Part shown: piece after piece, positions 23,161 to 30,976 of the stretch
Layout of the letters: every line of letters begins with the position of its first letter
Numbering within the stretch: the stretch's first letter is position 1
DNA from: Ruminococcus sp.
GTDB lineage: Bacteria > Bacillota > Clostridia > Oscillospirales > Acutalibacteraceae
Reading direction: 5' to 3'
Length of the DNA stretch: 48,169 nucleotides
Assembly (NCBI GenBank): GCA_004556705.1
Contig: SFGA01000011.1
Location: 1-48,169 of the forward strand
Notes under the pieces: generated by a model
Told to the model about the DNA's origin: nothing
Seen by the model: the letters and a program-made list of their open reading frames with translations, nothing else
Databases searched by the model: none
Program-made: the position numbers and the translations under genes

Positions 23161-24233
23161 GTCGTCCTCCGTTTAATTTTTCTAATAAGCATAAGCGTAC
23201 AAGGGATTAAGACAGCAAACAGAATAAACAGCACCGATTTTTCGGCTACGTTTGAGGTGTAATGAAAATTTTCAATGTTTTTAGACAGAAGCATTACCGA
23301 CGTAAAAATCAACGCACCCGAAAGATAGGAAATTAAACCCTTGCATTTAAGCTGAAAGCTACGCTGTAAAATATCGTTTATGATATAGATTACAAACGCA
23401 ATTTTTATAAATGCCGAGATTATCCATACGCCCGTCAAAAGCACGTCAAGACGTTCAATCAAGCCAAATTCAGAGAGCATTGCCATTGAATGAACAGGGA
23501 ACATATTGAGAAGTGCGCTGTCGCCCGAGGTGGTAAAAAGTATGAAAAACAAAACCGACACAAATATTGCAAAAAATGACGTCCATATAATAACACTTTT
23601 CTTGACGTTTCCCGTGACCCTCGGCAGCATTACGGAAATTGCCACAGGCTCGGTTGTTCTTATAACCACACTCCACGCAACTGTCAAAATAGGCCTTGCA
23701 CCGTCATAAAACATGGGCGAAAGATTGTTTATATCCACCCTTGAAAGCATTGTCAAAAGTACAAGAACAAATGAAGTGATGAGTATCACAAGAGAAATGC
23801 TCCCTGCCCTGCCGAGCGCCTCGATACCCTTTGTCGCCGAAAAGCAAACCGCAAAAAGAGTCAAAAGTATGAAAAAGCTTGTGTCCGTTTCGGGAAAGAC
23901 CGCAGAAGCTACAAACAGATTAAGTCTTAAAAGGGTTGCGTAAGCGTCAATCAGAAAAAAAGCGACATAAAACACGCACAATACCTTTGAAAAGGTCGGA
24001 GAAATATCCTGTGCAAGCTCTAAAACGCCCTTGCCGCCGCTGTTTTTGAATAGGTAATACATCGGCAAAAGAAACAAGAGCATTACGGCACTTCCGAGCA
24101 AAATGGCGACTATATAATCAAGATTATTGACCTTCATTTTGAAAACAGGCATAAAGGTAAGCGTTGTCAAAAGCCTCGAAAGCAAAAGCAACGAGAAAAA
24201 CTGCGCTGTGCTGATTTTTTGTACCTTTTCCAT
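23154..24233 (-). CDS. gerAB: GerAB/spore germination permease
   Basis: 359-aa polytopic protein of the amino acid-polyamine-organocation superfamily branch used by spore germinant receptors, with about ten hydrophobic segments. It is thought to bind the germinant (amino acids in characterised receptors). ISTAQFFSLLLLSRLLTTLTFMP matches the family N-terminus. Its ATG follows the gerAA stop directly with GGAG inside the last gerAA codons. The ligand cannot be inferred from sequence. Confidence 0.93.
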   Translation of the reverse strand: MEKVQKISTAQFFSLLLLSRLLTTLTFMPVFKMKVNNLDYIVAILLGSAVMLLFLLPMYYLFKNSGGKGVLELAQDISPTFSKVLCVFYVAFFLIDAYATLLRLNLFVASAVFPETDTSFFILLTLFAVCFSATKGIEALGRAGSISLVILITSFVLVLLTMLSRVDINNLSPMFYDGARPILTVAWSVVIRTTEPVAISVMLPRVTGNVKKSVIIWTSFFAIFVSVLFFILFTTSGDSALLNMFPVHSMAMLSEFGLIERLDVLLTGVWIISAFIKIAFVIYIINDILQRSFQLKCKGLISYLSGALIFTSVMLLSKNIENFHYTSNVAEKSVLFILFAVLIPCTLMLIRKIKRRTTC

Positions 24234-25736
24234 TTATTTCTCCATATTCTGTATTCTAAGATCTCTGTCGCCTAATTTTCTCCAATCAAGCCGCATAAAG
24301 GTATCCCGCATTGCCGCAGGGGCAAACGGAGCTAAGGGAGAAAGCTCCGACACCTCATAAGGTCCGTCCTTGCACAAGTCAACGAGAAGCACACAGAAGC
24401 AAATTACAATTCCGTAAAAGCCGAAAAAGCCGCCGATAACCATTAAAAGAAAACGCAAAACCGCAACGCTTTGGTAGAGATGCGGAACGACAAAAGAGGT
24501 TATTGCGGAAATTGCGACAACTATCAGCATAGGTGCTGCGACAAGTCCTGCGCTGACGGCGGCATCACCGATTACAAGACCGCCTACGATACTCACGGCG
24601 TGTCCTACGGACTTCGGCATACGCAAGCCTGCCTCTCTGACAATTTCATAAACAAAGTGAATAAATATCGTTTCAAGCATTACAGGAAAAGGCGTTATGC
24701 TCTCCTGTATCGCCATATCGTACAGCATTGAAATCGGCAAAACCTCTTGATGAAAGGTGCAAAGAGCAACATAAATCCCCGGTAAAAATACAGCGGTAAA
24801 GAAAGAGACATATTTTAACAACCTTATAAACGCAACATAAAACGGACGCATATTATAGTCGTCCATTGTCTGAAAATTCTCTATAAAGATATATGGCGCA
24901 ATCAAGGCAAACGGTGTTCCGTCGGTCAAAATAATAACCCTGCCCTCGTTCATTTCTCCGCAGGCAATATCAGGTCTTTCGGTTGTGCCGAGCGACGAAA
25001 AGAAAGAGAATTCGCCGTTTTCCAAAAACGGCCTTAAATAACCCGAGCCTAACACCATGTCAAGTTTTGCGTTTTTGAGTCTCGATTTGATTTCTTTAAC
25101 TGTTTTCGGCTTTGCCCTATCGGACATATAACAGACGCAAACCCTTGTTTTGCTCGTTTCTCCGACTTCGATAACCTCGCATTTCAAAACGGGAGAGCGT
25201 ATCCGTCTTCGTAAAAGTGCGACGTTATCCTTAAAACACTCGGTAAATCCCTCGTGTGCGCCCTTTTCCTGAATCTCGGATTGTGCGTCGTCGATACTTC
25301 TTTTAGGAAATCCTTGAACGCCATAACTCCAGCACAAATCCGCCCCGTCAACAAAGAAAACGACCAAGCCCGACAGAACGTCGGTAATTGCTTTTTCAAG
25401 AGTCTGCGTTTCACTTTGGTCAATTCCCGCAACAACATTTGCGCTGATGTAATTAAGCATTTTTCTCGGCTCGGACGGCAATTTTTCGGCGGTCAGTATG
25501 GGGCGCATTATCTGTTCTACCACAAGCATATTGTTGCACATACCGTCCGCCATTACAAAACAGACCTTACTTTTGCCGACATCCGAATATTTGTAAATTA
25601 TGTCAAAGCTGTCGCCGAATTTTTCTTTCAGATATGAAATGTTATATTGGAGTGAGTCTGAAATCGGCGTTTCGCTGTTGCTACTTTCAACCTTTTCGGT
25701 TATTTTATCGAGATTGAATTTTAATTTCTTAAACAT
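24234..25736 (-). CDS. gerAA: Spore germination protein GerAA
   Basis: 500 aa. A large N-terminal soluble domain (about 1-290) precedes five or so membrane segments. The family core is clear: ESITPFPVMLETIFIHFVYEIVREAGLRMPKSVG and then SIVGGLVIGDAAVSAGLVAAPM. GerA subunits assemble into an oligomeric channel in the spore inner membrane that releases ions on germinant binding. ATG 25736, behind GGTG, is preferred to the GTG at 25745. First gene of gerAA-gerAB-gerAC; sigma-G control is expected for the family, but I could not place a convincing sigma-G promoter. Confidence 0.95.
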   Translation of the reverse strand: MFKKLKFNLDKITEKVESSNSETPISDSLQYNISYLKEKFGDSFDIIYKYSDVGKSKVCFVMADGMCNNMLVVEQIMRPILTAEKLPSEPRKMLNYISANVVAGIDQSETQTLEKAITDVLSGLVVFFVDGADLCWSYGVQGFPKRSIDDAQSEIQEKGAHEGFTECFKDNVALLRRRIRSPVLKCEVIEVGETSKTRVCVCYMSDRAKPKTVKEIKSRLKNAKLDMVLGSGYLRPFLENGEFSFFSSLGTTERPDIACGEMNEGRVIILTDGTPFALIAPYIFIENFQTMDDYNMRPFYVAFIRLLKYVSFFTAVFLPGIYVALCTFHQEVLPISMLYDMAIQESITPFPVMLETIFIHFVYEIVREAGLRMPKSVGHAVSIVGGLVIGDAAVSAGLVAAPMLIVVAISAITSFVVPHLYQSVAVLRFLLMVIGGFFGFYGIVICFCVLLVDLCKDGPYEVSELSPLAPFAPAAMRDTFMRLDWRKLGDRDLRIQNMEK

Positions 25737-25816
25737 ATACTTCACCGAAAATATTGTTGCCTTTATCGGCAGGAATATTCTGCATGCAAACGCAAAATAT
25801 ATAATCGGTGATATAA

Positions 25817-26494
25817 ATGCTTATAAATTTTGCAAGAACGGTAATTTTGTATATTGTTATTATCGCATCAATGAGAATACTCGGTAAAAGGCAGATTGGA
25901 GAGCTTCAACCGGCAGAGCTTGTTATTACAATACTTTTGTCGGAAATTCTCGCAATTCCCATGCAGGACACAAGTCTGCCGCTTATGAACACGATCATTC
26001 CCGTGCTTTTGCTTGTCGGGTTTGAAATTATTATTTCAATTCTCAATCTAAAAAGCGTTAAATTCCGTTCGGCTATGCAGGGAAATCCGCTTATAGTAAT
26101 CCGTGAGGGCGTTATCGACCAAAAGCAACTGAAAGAACTGCGTTTTACAACAGATGATCTATTGGAAGAACTTCGCAAAAAAGATATTTTTGACGTATCG
26201 CAGGTTTGGTATGCCATTGTCGAAACAGACGGCACTTTAAGCGTTATGCTAAAGGCTGACGAGGAAAATATTAAAATTAAAGACGTGAATTTGCAAAAGC
26301 CCGAAAACGTGTACAAGAGCGTTGTTATCTCCGACGGCTCGCTGATTGAAAAGAACTTCCCCGAATGTAATACGACAAAGGCAAAGGTTGAACGGTTATT
26401 GAGAAAAAAGAACTTAACTGTCAAAGATGTATTGCTTATGACAATGGATAAAGACGAAAAATACGAGATAACCGAAAGGGATAAGAATTTATGA
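25817..26494 (+). CDS. DUF421 (YetF-like) membrane protein
   Basis: 225 aa. Three N-terminal membrane segments are followed by a cytoplasmic YetF-like domain. Family landmarks: MRILGKRQIGELQPAELVITILLSE, GNPLIVIREGVIDQKQLKELRFTTDDLLEELRKKDIFDVSQVWYAIVETDGTLSV. DUF421 proteins are common in spore formers, and one (2Duf, from spoVA-2mob operons) has been tied to spore membrane properties. It is divergent from the gerA operon, 80 bases away, and coupled to a DUF4363 gene, so a spore-membrane role is reasonable but unproven. Confidence 0.88.
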   Translation: MLINFARTVILYIVIIASMRILGKRQIGELQPAELVITILLSEILAIPMQDTSLPLMNTIIPVLLLVGFEIIISILNLKSVKFRSAMQGNPLIVIREGVIDQKQLKELRFTTDDLLEELRKKDIFDVSQVWYAIVETDGTLSVMLKADEENIKIKDVNLQKPENVYKSVVISDGSLIEKNFPECNTTKAKVERLLRKKNLTVKDVLLMTMDKDEKYEITERDKNL

Positions 26495-26871
26495 AAAGAG
26501 TTGTAATTGCAATCGTTTTAATAGCCTTTGTTACAACAATATCGGTTTACAGCTATTTTGACCTTAAAAAGACGGGAAATGAAATAATATCCTCGCTCGA
26601 AAAGACTATTGAAACCGCAGAAACAAGCGGTGAAAGCTCGGCTATGGAAAATTTGACCGCTTCGGTTAAAAAATGGGAGAAGGCTCGGGTTCGTTTCGGA
26701 ATTTACTGCAACCACGACGAAATTGACGACATTGATATAAATTTCAGAACGCTGAAAAGCAAGGCTGAGCGAAACACGGATTGTGACATTGTTGAAATTT
26801 GCTCGGAAAACATTATACTTTTAGGAAAAATGATAGATGCGGAAAAGCCCAAAATCGAGAATGTGTTTTAA
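26491..26871 (+). CDS. DUF4363 family protein
   Basis: 126 aa with one N-terminal membrane segment or uncleaved signal (residues about 4-20) and a helical extracytoplasmic part rich in Glu/Lys (SLEKTIETAETSGESSAMENLTASVKKWEK). This matches DUF4363, a small family usually encoded right after DUF421 genes in Clostridia. ATG overlaps the DUF421 stop by 4 bases. Function unknown; probably a partner of the DUF421 protein. Confidence 0.78.
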   Translation: MKRVVIAIVLIAFVTTISVYSYFDLKKTGNEIISSLEKTIETAETSGESSAMENLTASVKKWEKARVRFGIYCNHDEIDDIDINFRTLKSKAERNTDCDIVEICSENIILLGKMIDAEKPKIENVF

Positions 26872-26875
26872 CAAA

Positions 26876-26909
26876 AAAGCGTACCGTAGAAAAATCTGCG
26901 ATACGCTTT
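26876..26909. terminator. Bidirectional terminator between convergent genes
   Basis: Outer stem AAAGCGTA/TACGCTTT plus inner stem CGTAGA/TCTGCG around an AAAA loop, with one C/A mismatch. A-rich and T-rich flanks suit both strands: the DUF4363 gene on plus and the secreted-protein gene on minus. Confidence 0.75.
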
Positions 26910-26920
26910 AATTCTATATT

Positions 26921-27481
26921 TTAACAGTCCTCAACGGTATTCTGACCCTCAATAATGGTTATTATTTCGGGATTGTATCCGTTTTCGAGGATATAACGGT
27001 TACATTTCTCCGCACTTTCGCCTGTTATATACACAGTGTTATCCTTTTCGGAAACCGTTACCTTAAAATACGGTGCGTTTTCCATATTGCCGACAAGTTT
27101 TTCATACGTCTCATCAATTTCGGATGAGGAAAATTCAACTTCGTTTATTATAACATCGGAATTTCCCGATGCGCTTTTTATTTTCTCTTTTATGCCGTCC
27201 GAAGCATCCGTTACGTTTATCACAAGAAGATTATCCTCATTGATATATGCGCCTGCATATACATCTGCGAGATTTTCTCCCAAAAAGTCCGATTGCACCG
27301 AATTTTCTTTTTCCCGATTTACGGCATCAAGAACTTTCCTGTACTCGTCAACGCTTCTGCTTTGACGGGAAACATCGGGCTCCCTTGTGTCAGGCAAAGC
27401 ACTGACAAACTGCACGCATAAAGCGGTAAGGATAAAAGCAAGGCAAAGAGTCAAAGCAAATATTTTCTTTTTCATAATCAA
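26921..27481 (-). CDS. Secreted protein of sigma factor operon, unknown function
   Basis: 186 aa. N-terminal signal peptide (KKKIFALTLCLAFILTALCVQFVSA). The mature part shows two alpha/beta segments, YAGAYINEDNLLVINVTDAS and APYFKVTVSEKDNTVYITGES, that recall the pro-region fold of chymotrypsin-like secreted proteases, but no protease domain follows. Two Cys near the C-terminus could pair. ATG overlaps the anti-sigma gene stop by 4 bases, so it is the last member of a three-gene operon and may be an output or ligand of that signalling pair. I do not recognise a named family. Confidence 0.7.
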   Translation of the reverse strand: MIMKKKIFALTLCLAFILTALCVQFVSALPDTREPDVSRQSRSVDEYRKVLDAVNREKENSVQSDFLGENLADVYAGAYINEDNLLVINVTDASDGIKEKIKSASGNSDVIINEVEFSSSEIDETYEKLVGNMENAPYFKVTVSEKDNTVYITGESAEKCNRYILENGYNPEIITIIEGQNTVEDC

Positions 27482-28131
27482 ACCTCTCCTGTTTCAATAC
27501 ACAGCCAATACCAAATTGAGTAAACCTGTTCGTAATTTAATGTGCCCGAATCATAGTTTTGTGTAAGTGTGCTTATCCCCTCCTTTTCAGACCAAAGCAA
27601 AATCGGCTCATTTTCTTTATAATTTAAGGTCAAAAAAGAGTATTTTCCGTTCAGGTCGGCAAAGCCTTCGGAAATCGTATTTCCGCCGTTTTGTCCGTCT
27701 TTTAATATGACCTTAAAAGCGATATTCCCGTTATATGTGCCGCAATAGATTATATCAAAATCCTTGCTTTCCATATCTCTTTGAGAATATGAAACATAAT
27801 TATTTTTAATCTGCTTTTTTACTTTACTTTTCAGACGTTTCGGAGATTTTGGTATAACAGCAGGTGCCGCAAGGTCATAGGCAGAATTGGTTGCGGAAAA
27901 ATCTTTGGTATAATCGGAGGTTTCGACCGCCTTATCGCTCGGCTGCGTGGAAACGGGTTTGTTTGTGTAAAAATGCACAGCTAAAGCAACCGCAATCAAA
28001 ACAGCTACCGTTGCAACGGCAGAAAGTGCTTTTTTGAAATTAAAAACACTTGCTTTTTGGTAGTTATACGCTTCTTCGATATATTCGTCGGAAATATCCG
28101 TCATAGCCTCGAAAAGCTCTTGTATATTCAT
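27478..28131 (-). CDS. Probable membrane anti-sigma factor
   Basis: 217 aa. The N-terminus MNIQELFEAMTDISDEYIEEAYNY is like the short cytoplasmic region of ECF anti-sigma proteins in Clostridia (ISDEYIEEA-type motif). One membrane segment follows (residues about 34-53, KALSAVATVAVLIAVALAVHF), then a Thr/Ser/Pro linker and an extracytoplasmic domain of about 110 residues rich in Tyr and beta-strand patterns. It lacks a zinc-binding HxxxCxxC motif. Its ATG overlaps the sigma gene stop by one base (TAATG), the usual arrangement for a regulator pair. The signal sensed is unknown. Confidence 0.72.
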   Translation of the reverse strand: MNIQELFEAMTDISDEYIEEAYNYQKASVFNFKKALSAVATVAVLIAVALAVHFYTNKPVSTQPSDKAVETSDYTKDFSATNSAYDLAAPAVIPKSPKRLKSKVKKQIKNNYVSYSQRDMESKDFDIIYCGTYNGNIAFKVILKDGQNGGNTISEGFADLNGKYSFLTLNYKENEPILLWSEKEGISTLTQNYDSGTLNYEQVYSIWYWLCIETGEV

Positions 28132-28688
28132 TAAAGCACACCCTCCTTTTCCAAGTATTTTTTCAGCTTTTTTCTTGTCCTCGTCAGTCTTACCGAAACA
28201 TTTTTCTCGCTCAAATTAACCGAAGCCGCTATTTCCGAGTAAGCCTGACAAAACCAATATCTTTTTAAGAATATTACTCTGTCCTCTTTTGATAATGTCG
28301 CAAGAAACTTGTTGATATACTCTGTCAATTCGCTCTTTTCCGCTTGAATTTCAACGCTGTCGTTTTCAAAAATCACGTTTTCAAGCTCTTCGAGCGACGT
28401 GTCATAGTAAGAGTTCCTTTTTTGTGCCGTATTGCTTTTGTACCTAGCCAAAGAAATGTTGCGAACGATTTTCATTAAATATGTTTTCAGCGGATTGGGT
28501 TTATTCGGCGGCACGGTGTTCCACACGGCAAGGTATGAATCGTTCACGCACTCCTGAGCATCACAATCGTTTTTCAAAATACGGTATGAAAAACTCAAGC
28601 ACATTTTTCCGTATTTGTCGGCAAGCTCCTTTACAGCTTCCTGTGAACGGTTGAAAAACAGAGCCATTATTTCATTGTCGCTTATCAT
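28131..28688 (-). CDS. ECF-family RNA polymerase sigma factor
   Basis: 185 aa. Region 2 (about residues 15-85) contains KNDCDAQECVNDSYLAVWNTVPPNKPNPLKTYLMKIVRNISL, for -10 recognition and core binding. Region 4 (about 120-175) has LSKEDRVIFLKRYWFCQAYSEIAASVNLSEKNVSVRLTRTRKKLKKYL, the helix-turn-helix for -35 recognition. No region 3, as expected for ECF factors. SD AGGAGGCGAGG. It heads an operon with a membrane anti-sigma factor and a secreted protein. Confidence 0.92.
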   Translation of the reverse strand: MISDNEIMALFFNRSQEAVKELADKYGKMCLSFSYRILKNDCDAQECVNDSYLAVWNTVPPNKPNPLKTYLMKIVRNISLARYKSNTAQKRNSYYDTSLEELENVIFENDSVEIQAEKSELTEYINKFLATLSKEDRVIFLKRYWFCQAYSEIAASVNLSEKNVSVRLTRTRKKLKKYLEKEGVL

Positions 28689-28758
28689 ACCCTCGCCTCC
28701 TTGTCCTCACTAATATACTATATTTTCGTATTAAATTGCTACACTTTTTGATAAAAAA

Positions 28759-28790
28759 ATACACACCCATTAAAAATAATGAGTGTGTAT
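28759..28790 (-). terminator. Terminator of ftsZ
   Basis: Arms ATACACACCCATTA and TAATGAGTGTGTAT (one mismatch), 4-base loop, followed on the minus strand by TTTTTT. It separates the dcw cluster from the sigma factor operon. Confidence 0.85.
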
Positions 28791-28816
28791 TGAAATTATT
28801 TGATTATAAACAGCGA

Positions 28817-29935
28817 TTATTTCTTGCCGTTGATTATGTCGATAAACTCGGAATACTTTGTGCTTGAATCGCCGCTTGCTTCATCAGAGCTTGTTGAACT
28901 GATGTCATCCATCGGATAGAGCAACGGAGATTCATCCTTAAAGAAAGAGTTAACAGCCGAAGGCTTACCGCCATTTTCACCAAAGCCTGTTGCGATAACG
29001 GTAATAACCATCTCATCGTCTTCCGAATCCTCGGGTTTCAAGTCAACACCGAAGATAATATTTGCATTCTCGGCAGCCGCTGCACGAACGATACCTGCTG
29101 CGTTGTCGATTTCCTCAAGTCCGACATCCTCGGGAGCCTTAAAGCAGATGATAACACCTGTTGCACCGTCGATTGTTGACTCGAGAAGCGGACTTGTGAT
29201 AGCAGCCTTAACAGCCTGCTCTGCTCTGTCCTTACCTCTTGCTCTGCCGATACCCATATGAGCGTGACCTGCATTTTTCATAACAGCGGTAACGTCTGCG
29301 AAGTCAAGGTTGATAAGAGCAGCATTAACGATAAGATCGGAAATGCTTCTTACACCGTCAACAAGTACATCATTTGCAATTTTGAAGCCGTTTGCAAGAG
29401 TAATCTTTTCAACAGAAACATTTTTAAGTCTTTCATTGGGGATTATAATAAGGCTGTCCACATTGCCTGCAAGTTCAGCAATACCTGCTTCAGCCTGCTG
29501 CATACGGTGCTTGCCCTCAAATGCGAACGGTTTTGTAACGATACCTACTGTAAGAATGTCCTTTGAACGGGCAATCTCTGCGATAACGGGAGCTGCACCT
29601 GTACCTGTGCCGCCGCCCATACCTGCGGTAATGAATACCATTTGAGTATCATTAAGAACCTCTTCGATAGCTTCACGGCTTTCATCTGCTGCCATTCTGC
29701 CAATCTCGGGGTTTGCGCCTGCACCTCTGCCCCCTGTTATTTTCTCACCTATCTGAATTTTAGTGGGAGCCTTTGAGAAGCAAAGAGCCTGTTTATCTGT
29801 ATTAACGGTAATAAGCTCAACACCGTCAATCTGCATTTCTACCATACGGTTGATAGCGTTTCCGCCGCCTCCGCCTACGCCTATAACTTTAATATTAGTA
29901 ATGTCTTTGAAAGAATTGTCCATTTCAAATTGCAT
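28817..29935 (-). CDS. ftsZ: Cell division protein FtsZ
   Basis: 372-aa tubulin-like GTPase that forms the Z-ring. GTP-site signatures: VIGVGGGGGNAINRM and GMGGGTGTGAAPV; the T7 loop (NLDFADVTAVMKNAG) is present. The globular core ends near residue 317. The tail is only about 55 residues and finishes YSEFIDIINGKK instead of the usual DIPxFLR-like peptide that binds FtsA, SepF, EzrA and ZapD. It retains a hydrophobic/acidic character but lacks the Pro and Arg. Own promoter; ftsA is not next to it. Confidence 0.98.
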   Translation of the reverse strand: MQFEMDNSFKDITNIKVIGVGGGGGNAINRMVEMQIDGVELITVNTDKQALCFSKAPTKIQIGEKITGGRGAGANPEIGRMAADESREAIEEVLNDTQMVFITAGMGGGTGTGAAPVIAEIARSKDILTVGIVTKPFAFEGKHRMQQAEAGIAELAGNVDSLIIIPNERLKNVSVEKITLANGFKIANDVLVDGVRSISDLIVNAALINLDFADVTAVMKNAGHAHMGIGRARGKDRAEQAVKAAITSPLLESTIDGATGVIICFKAPEDVGLEEIDNAAGIVRAAAAENANIIFGVDLKPEDSEDDEMVITVIATGFGENGGKPSAVNSFFKDESPLLYPMDDISSTSSDEASGDSSTKYSEFIDIINGKK

Positions 29936-30005
29936 TTTGTAATCCTCCTATATAAATTAGACTTTATTTCACACCTAAGTATAGATTTTAATACCTATTT
30001 AGGTT

Positions 30006-30034
30006 ATTGTAACACATTAAGAATATAATATCAA
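30006..30034 (-). promoter_or_regulatory. Sigma-A-type promoter for ftsZ
   Basis: TTGATA (30029-30034), 17-nt spacer, TACAAT (30006-30011) on the minus strand in the gap after ftsQ, leaving a leader of about 65 bases before the AGGAGG SD of ftsZ. Confidence 0.7.
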
Positions 30035-30052
30035 CAATTTTTTTAATAAGAT

Positions 30053-30976
30053 TTATGCGGCTTCTCCCTGAGCTTCGGGTTGAGCTGCCACTGTCGGCGC
30101 AGCTGTCGTCTGCTCTGCCTTTTCGTTGACAAAAGCCTTGTTTTCAACTGTAAAATCAATGCTTCCCTCGAAGTTAGGTTCGTCGGAATTTAGCTTGTCC
30201 AAGGTTGCCTTAACAAAATCCATTTTCTGTTCAAGAGTTGACACCATACCGACTTCGAGGGTTATTCGCATATCGTAAGTGAGAACAACCGAAGAATTTT
30301 GCGTGATGTTTATGTCCGTAATTTTTTCAATCTGCTTGTTGTCTATTATGGATTTTATGTCCTTGAGTGTTTGAGTGTCCTGCTCGTTTTCAAAAACTAT
30401 GATATCGCCCGGTGTAGCCGTTACTATTGTGCTTGCGGTAACGGTTGCAACGTCCTCGTTGATTGAAACAACGCCGTCCTCAAGCACCTTTCCGTTTTTA
30501 TTCAGAAGTATGTAGCCTTCTCCGCAGTCAATGGCAAGTTCAGCCTTTGCGGCGGTAATTGCCAATGTCACATTACCCGTCGGGCTTCTCTTTACATGAA
30601 CGCTTTCAATATAGGGCAGACTTGTTTCAAGCTTATTTGAAATATCCTTCTTTGATGATTTGAACATATTTTCGCCGACGTTAAGCCCCGAGGCCGCCAC
30701 TATCGTTTCGGCATTATATATATCGTCGCCCGTAACGTTGATAGATTGAATTTTGAAAAACACCGTAAGCGAAAGAGCTATTGCGGCCGCAATAATCAAT
30801 ATAATTACAACGGTGTAGCCGATTATCTTGTTTCTTCTTCTTTTTTTACGCCTTTCAAGATTTCTCTTACTACGCAATTCATCCCTCGACATAGGCTCGG
30901 CTGGTTTTTGTGCCGCTCTCCGAGCCTGCGTCTGTGTTCTTTGAGATGTTTGTGTTTTACTTCTTTTCTGTTCCAT
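30053..30976 (-). CDS. ftsQ: Cell division protein FtsQ/DivIB
   Basis: 307 aa. A long basic cytoplasmic tail (Lys/Arg/Gln-rich, about 50 residues) precedes one membrane segment (KIIGYTVVIILIIAAAIALSLTVFF). The POTRA domain begins IQSINVTGDDIYNAETIVAASGLNVGENMF, followed by the FtsQ beta domain with YILLNKNGKVL. The C-terminus has an Ala/Gln/Thr-rich tail. ATG 30976 is chosen: it overlaps murA by 20 bases; an upstream TTG at 31006 has no better site. It forms the divisome core with FtsL and a DivIC-like partner not found here. Confidence 0.9.
   Translation of the reverse strand: MEQKRSKTQTSQRTQTQARRAAQKPAEPMSRDELRSKRNLERRKKRRRNKIIGYTVVIILIIAAAIALSLTVFFKIQSINVTGDDIYNAETIVAASGLNVGENMFKSSKKDISNKLETSLPYIESVHVKRSPTGNVTLAITAAKAELAIDCGEGYILLNKNGKVLEDGVVSINEDVATVTASTIVTATPGDIIVFENEQDTQTLKDIKSIIDNKQIEKITDINITQNSSVVLTYDMRITLEVGMVSTLEQKMDFVKATLDKLNSDEPNFEGSIDFTVENKAFVNEKAEQTTAAPTVAAQPEAQGEAA

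Noticed and set aside
25746..25816. Sigma-G promoter for gerAA
   Set aside because: A GCATG could serve as a -35, but no CATNNTA-like -10 lies at the right distance.
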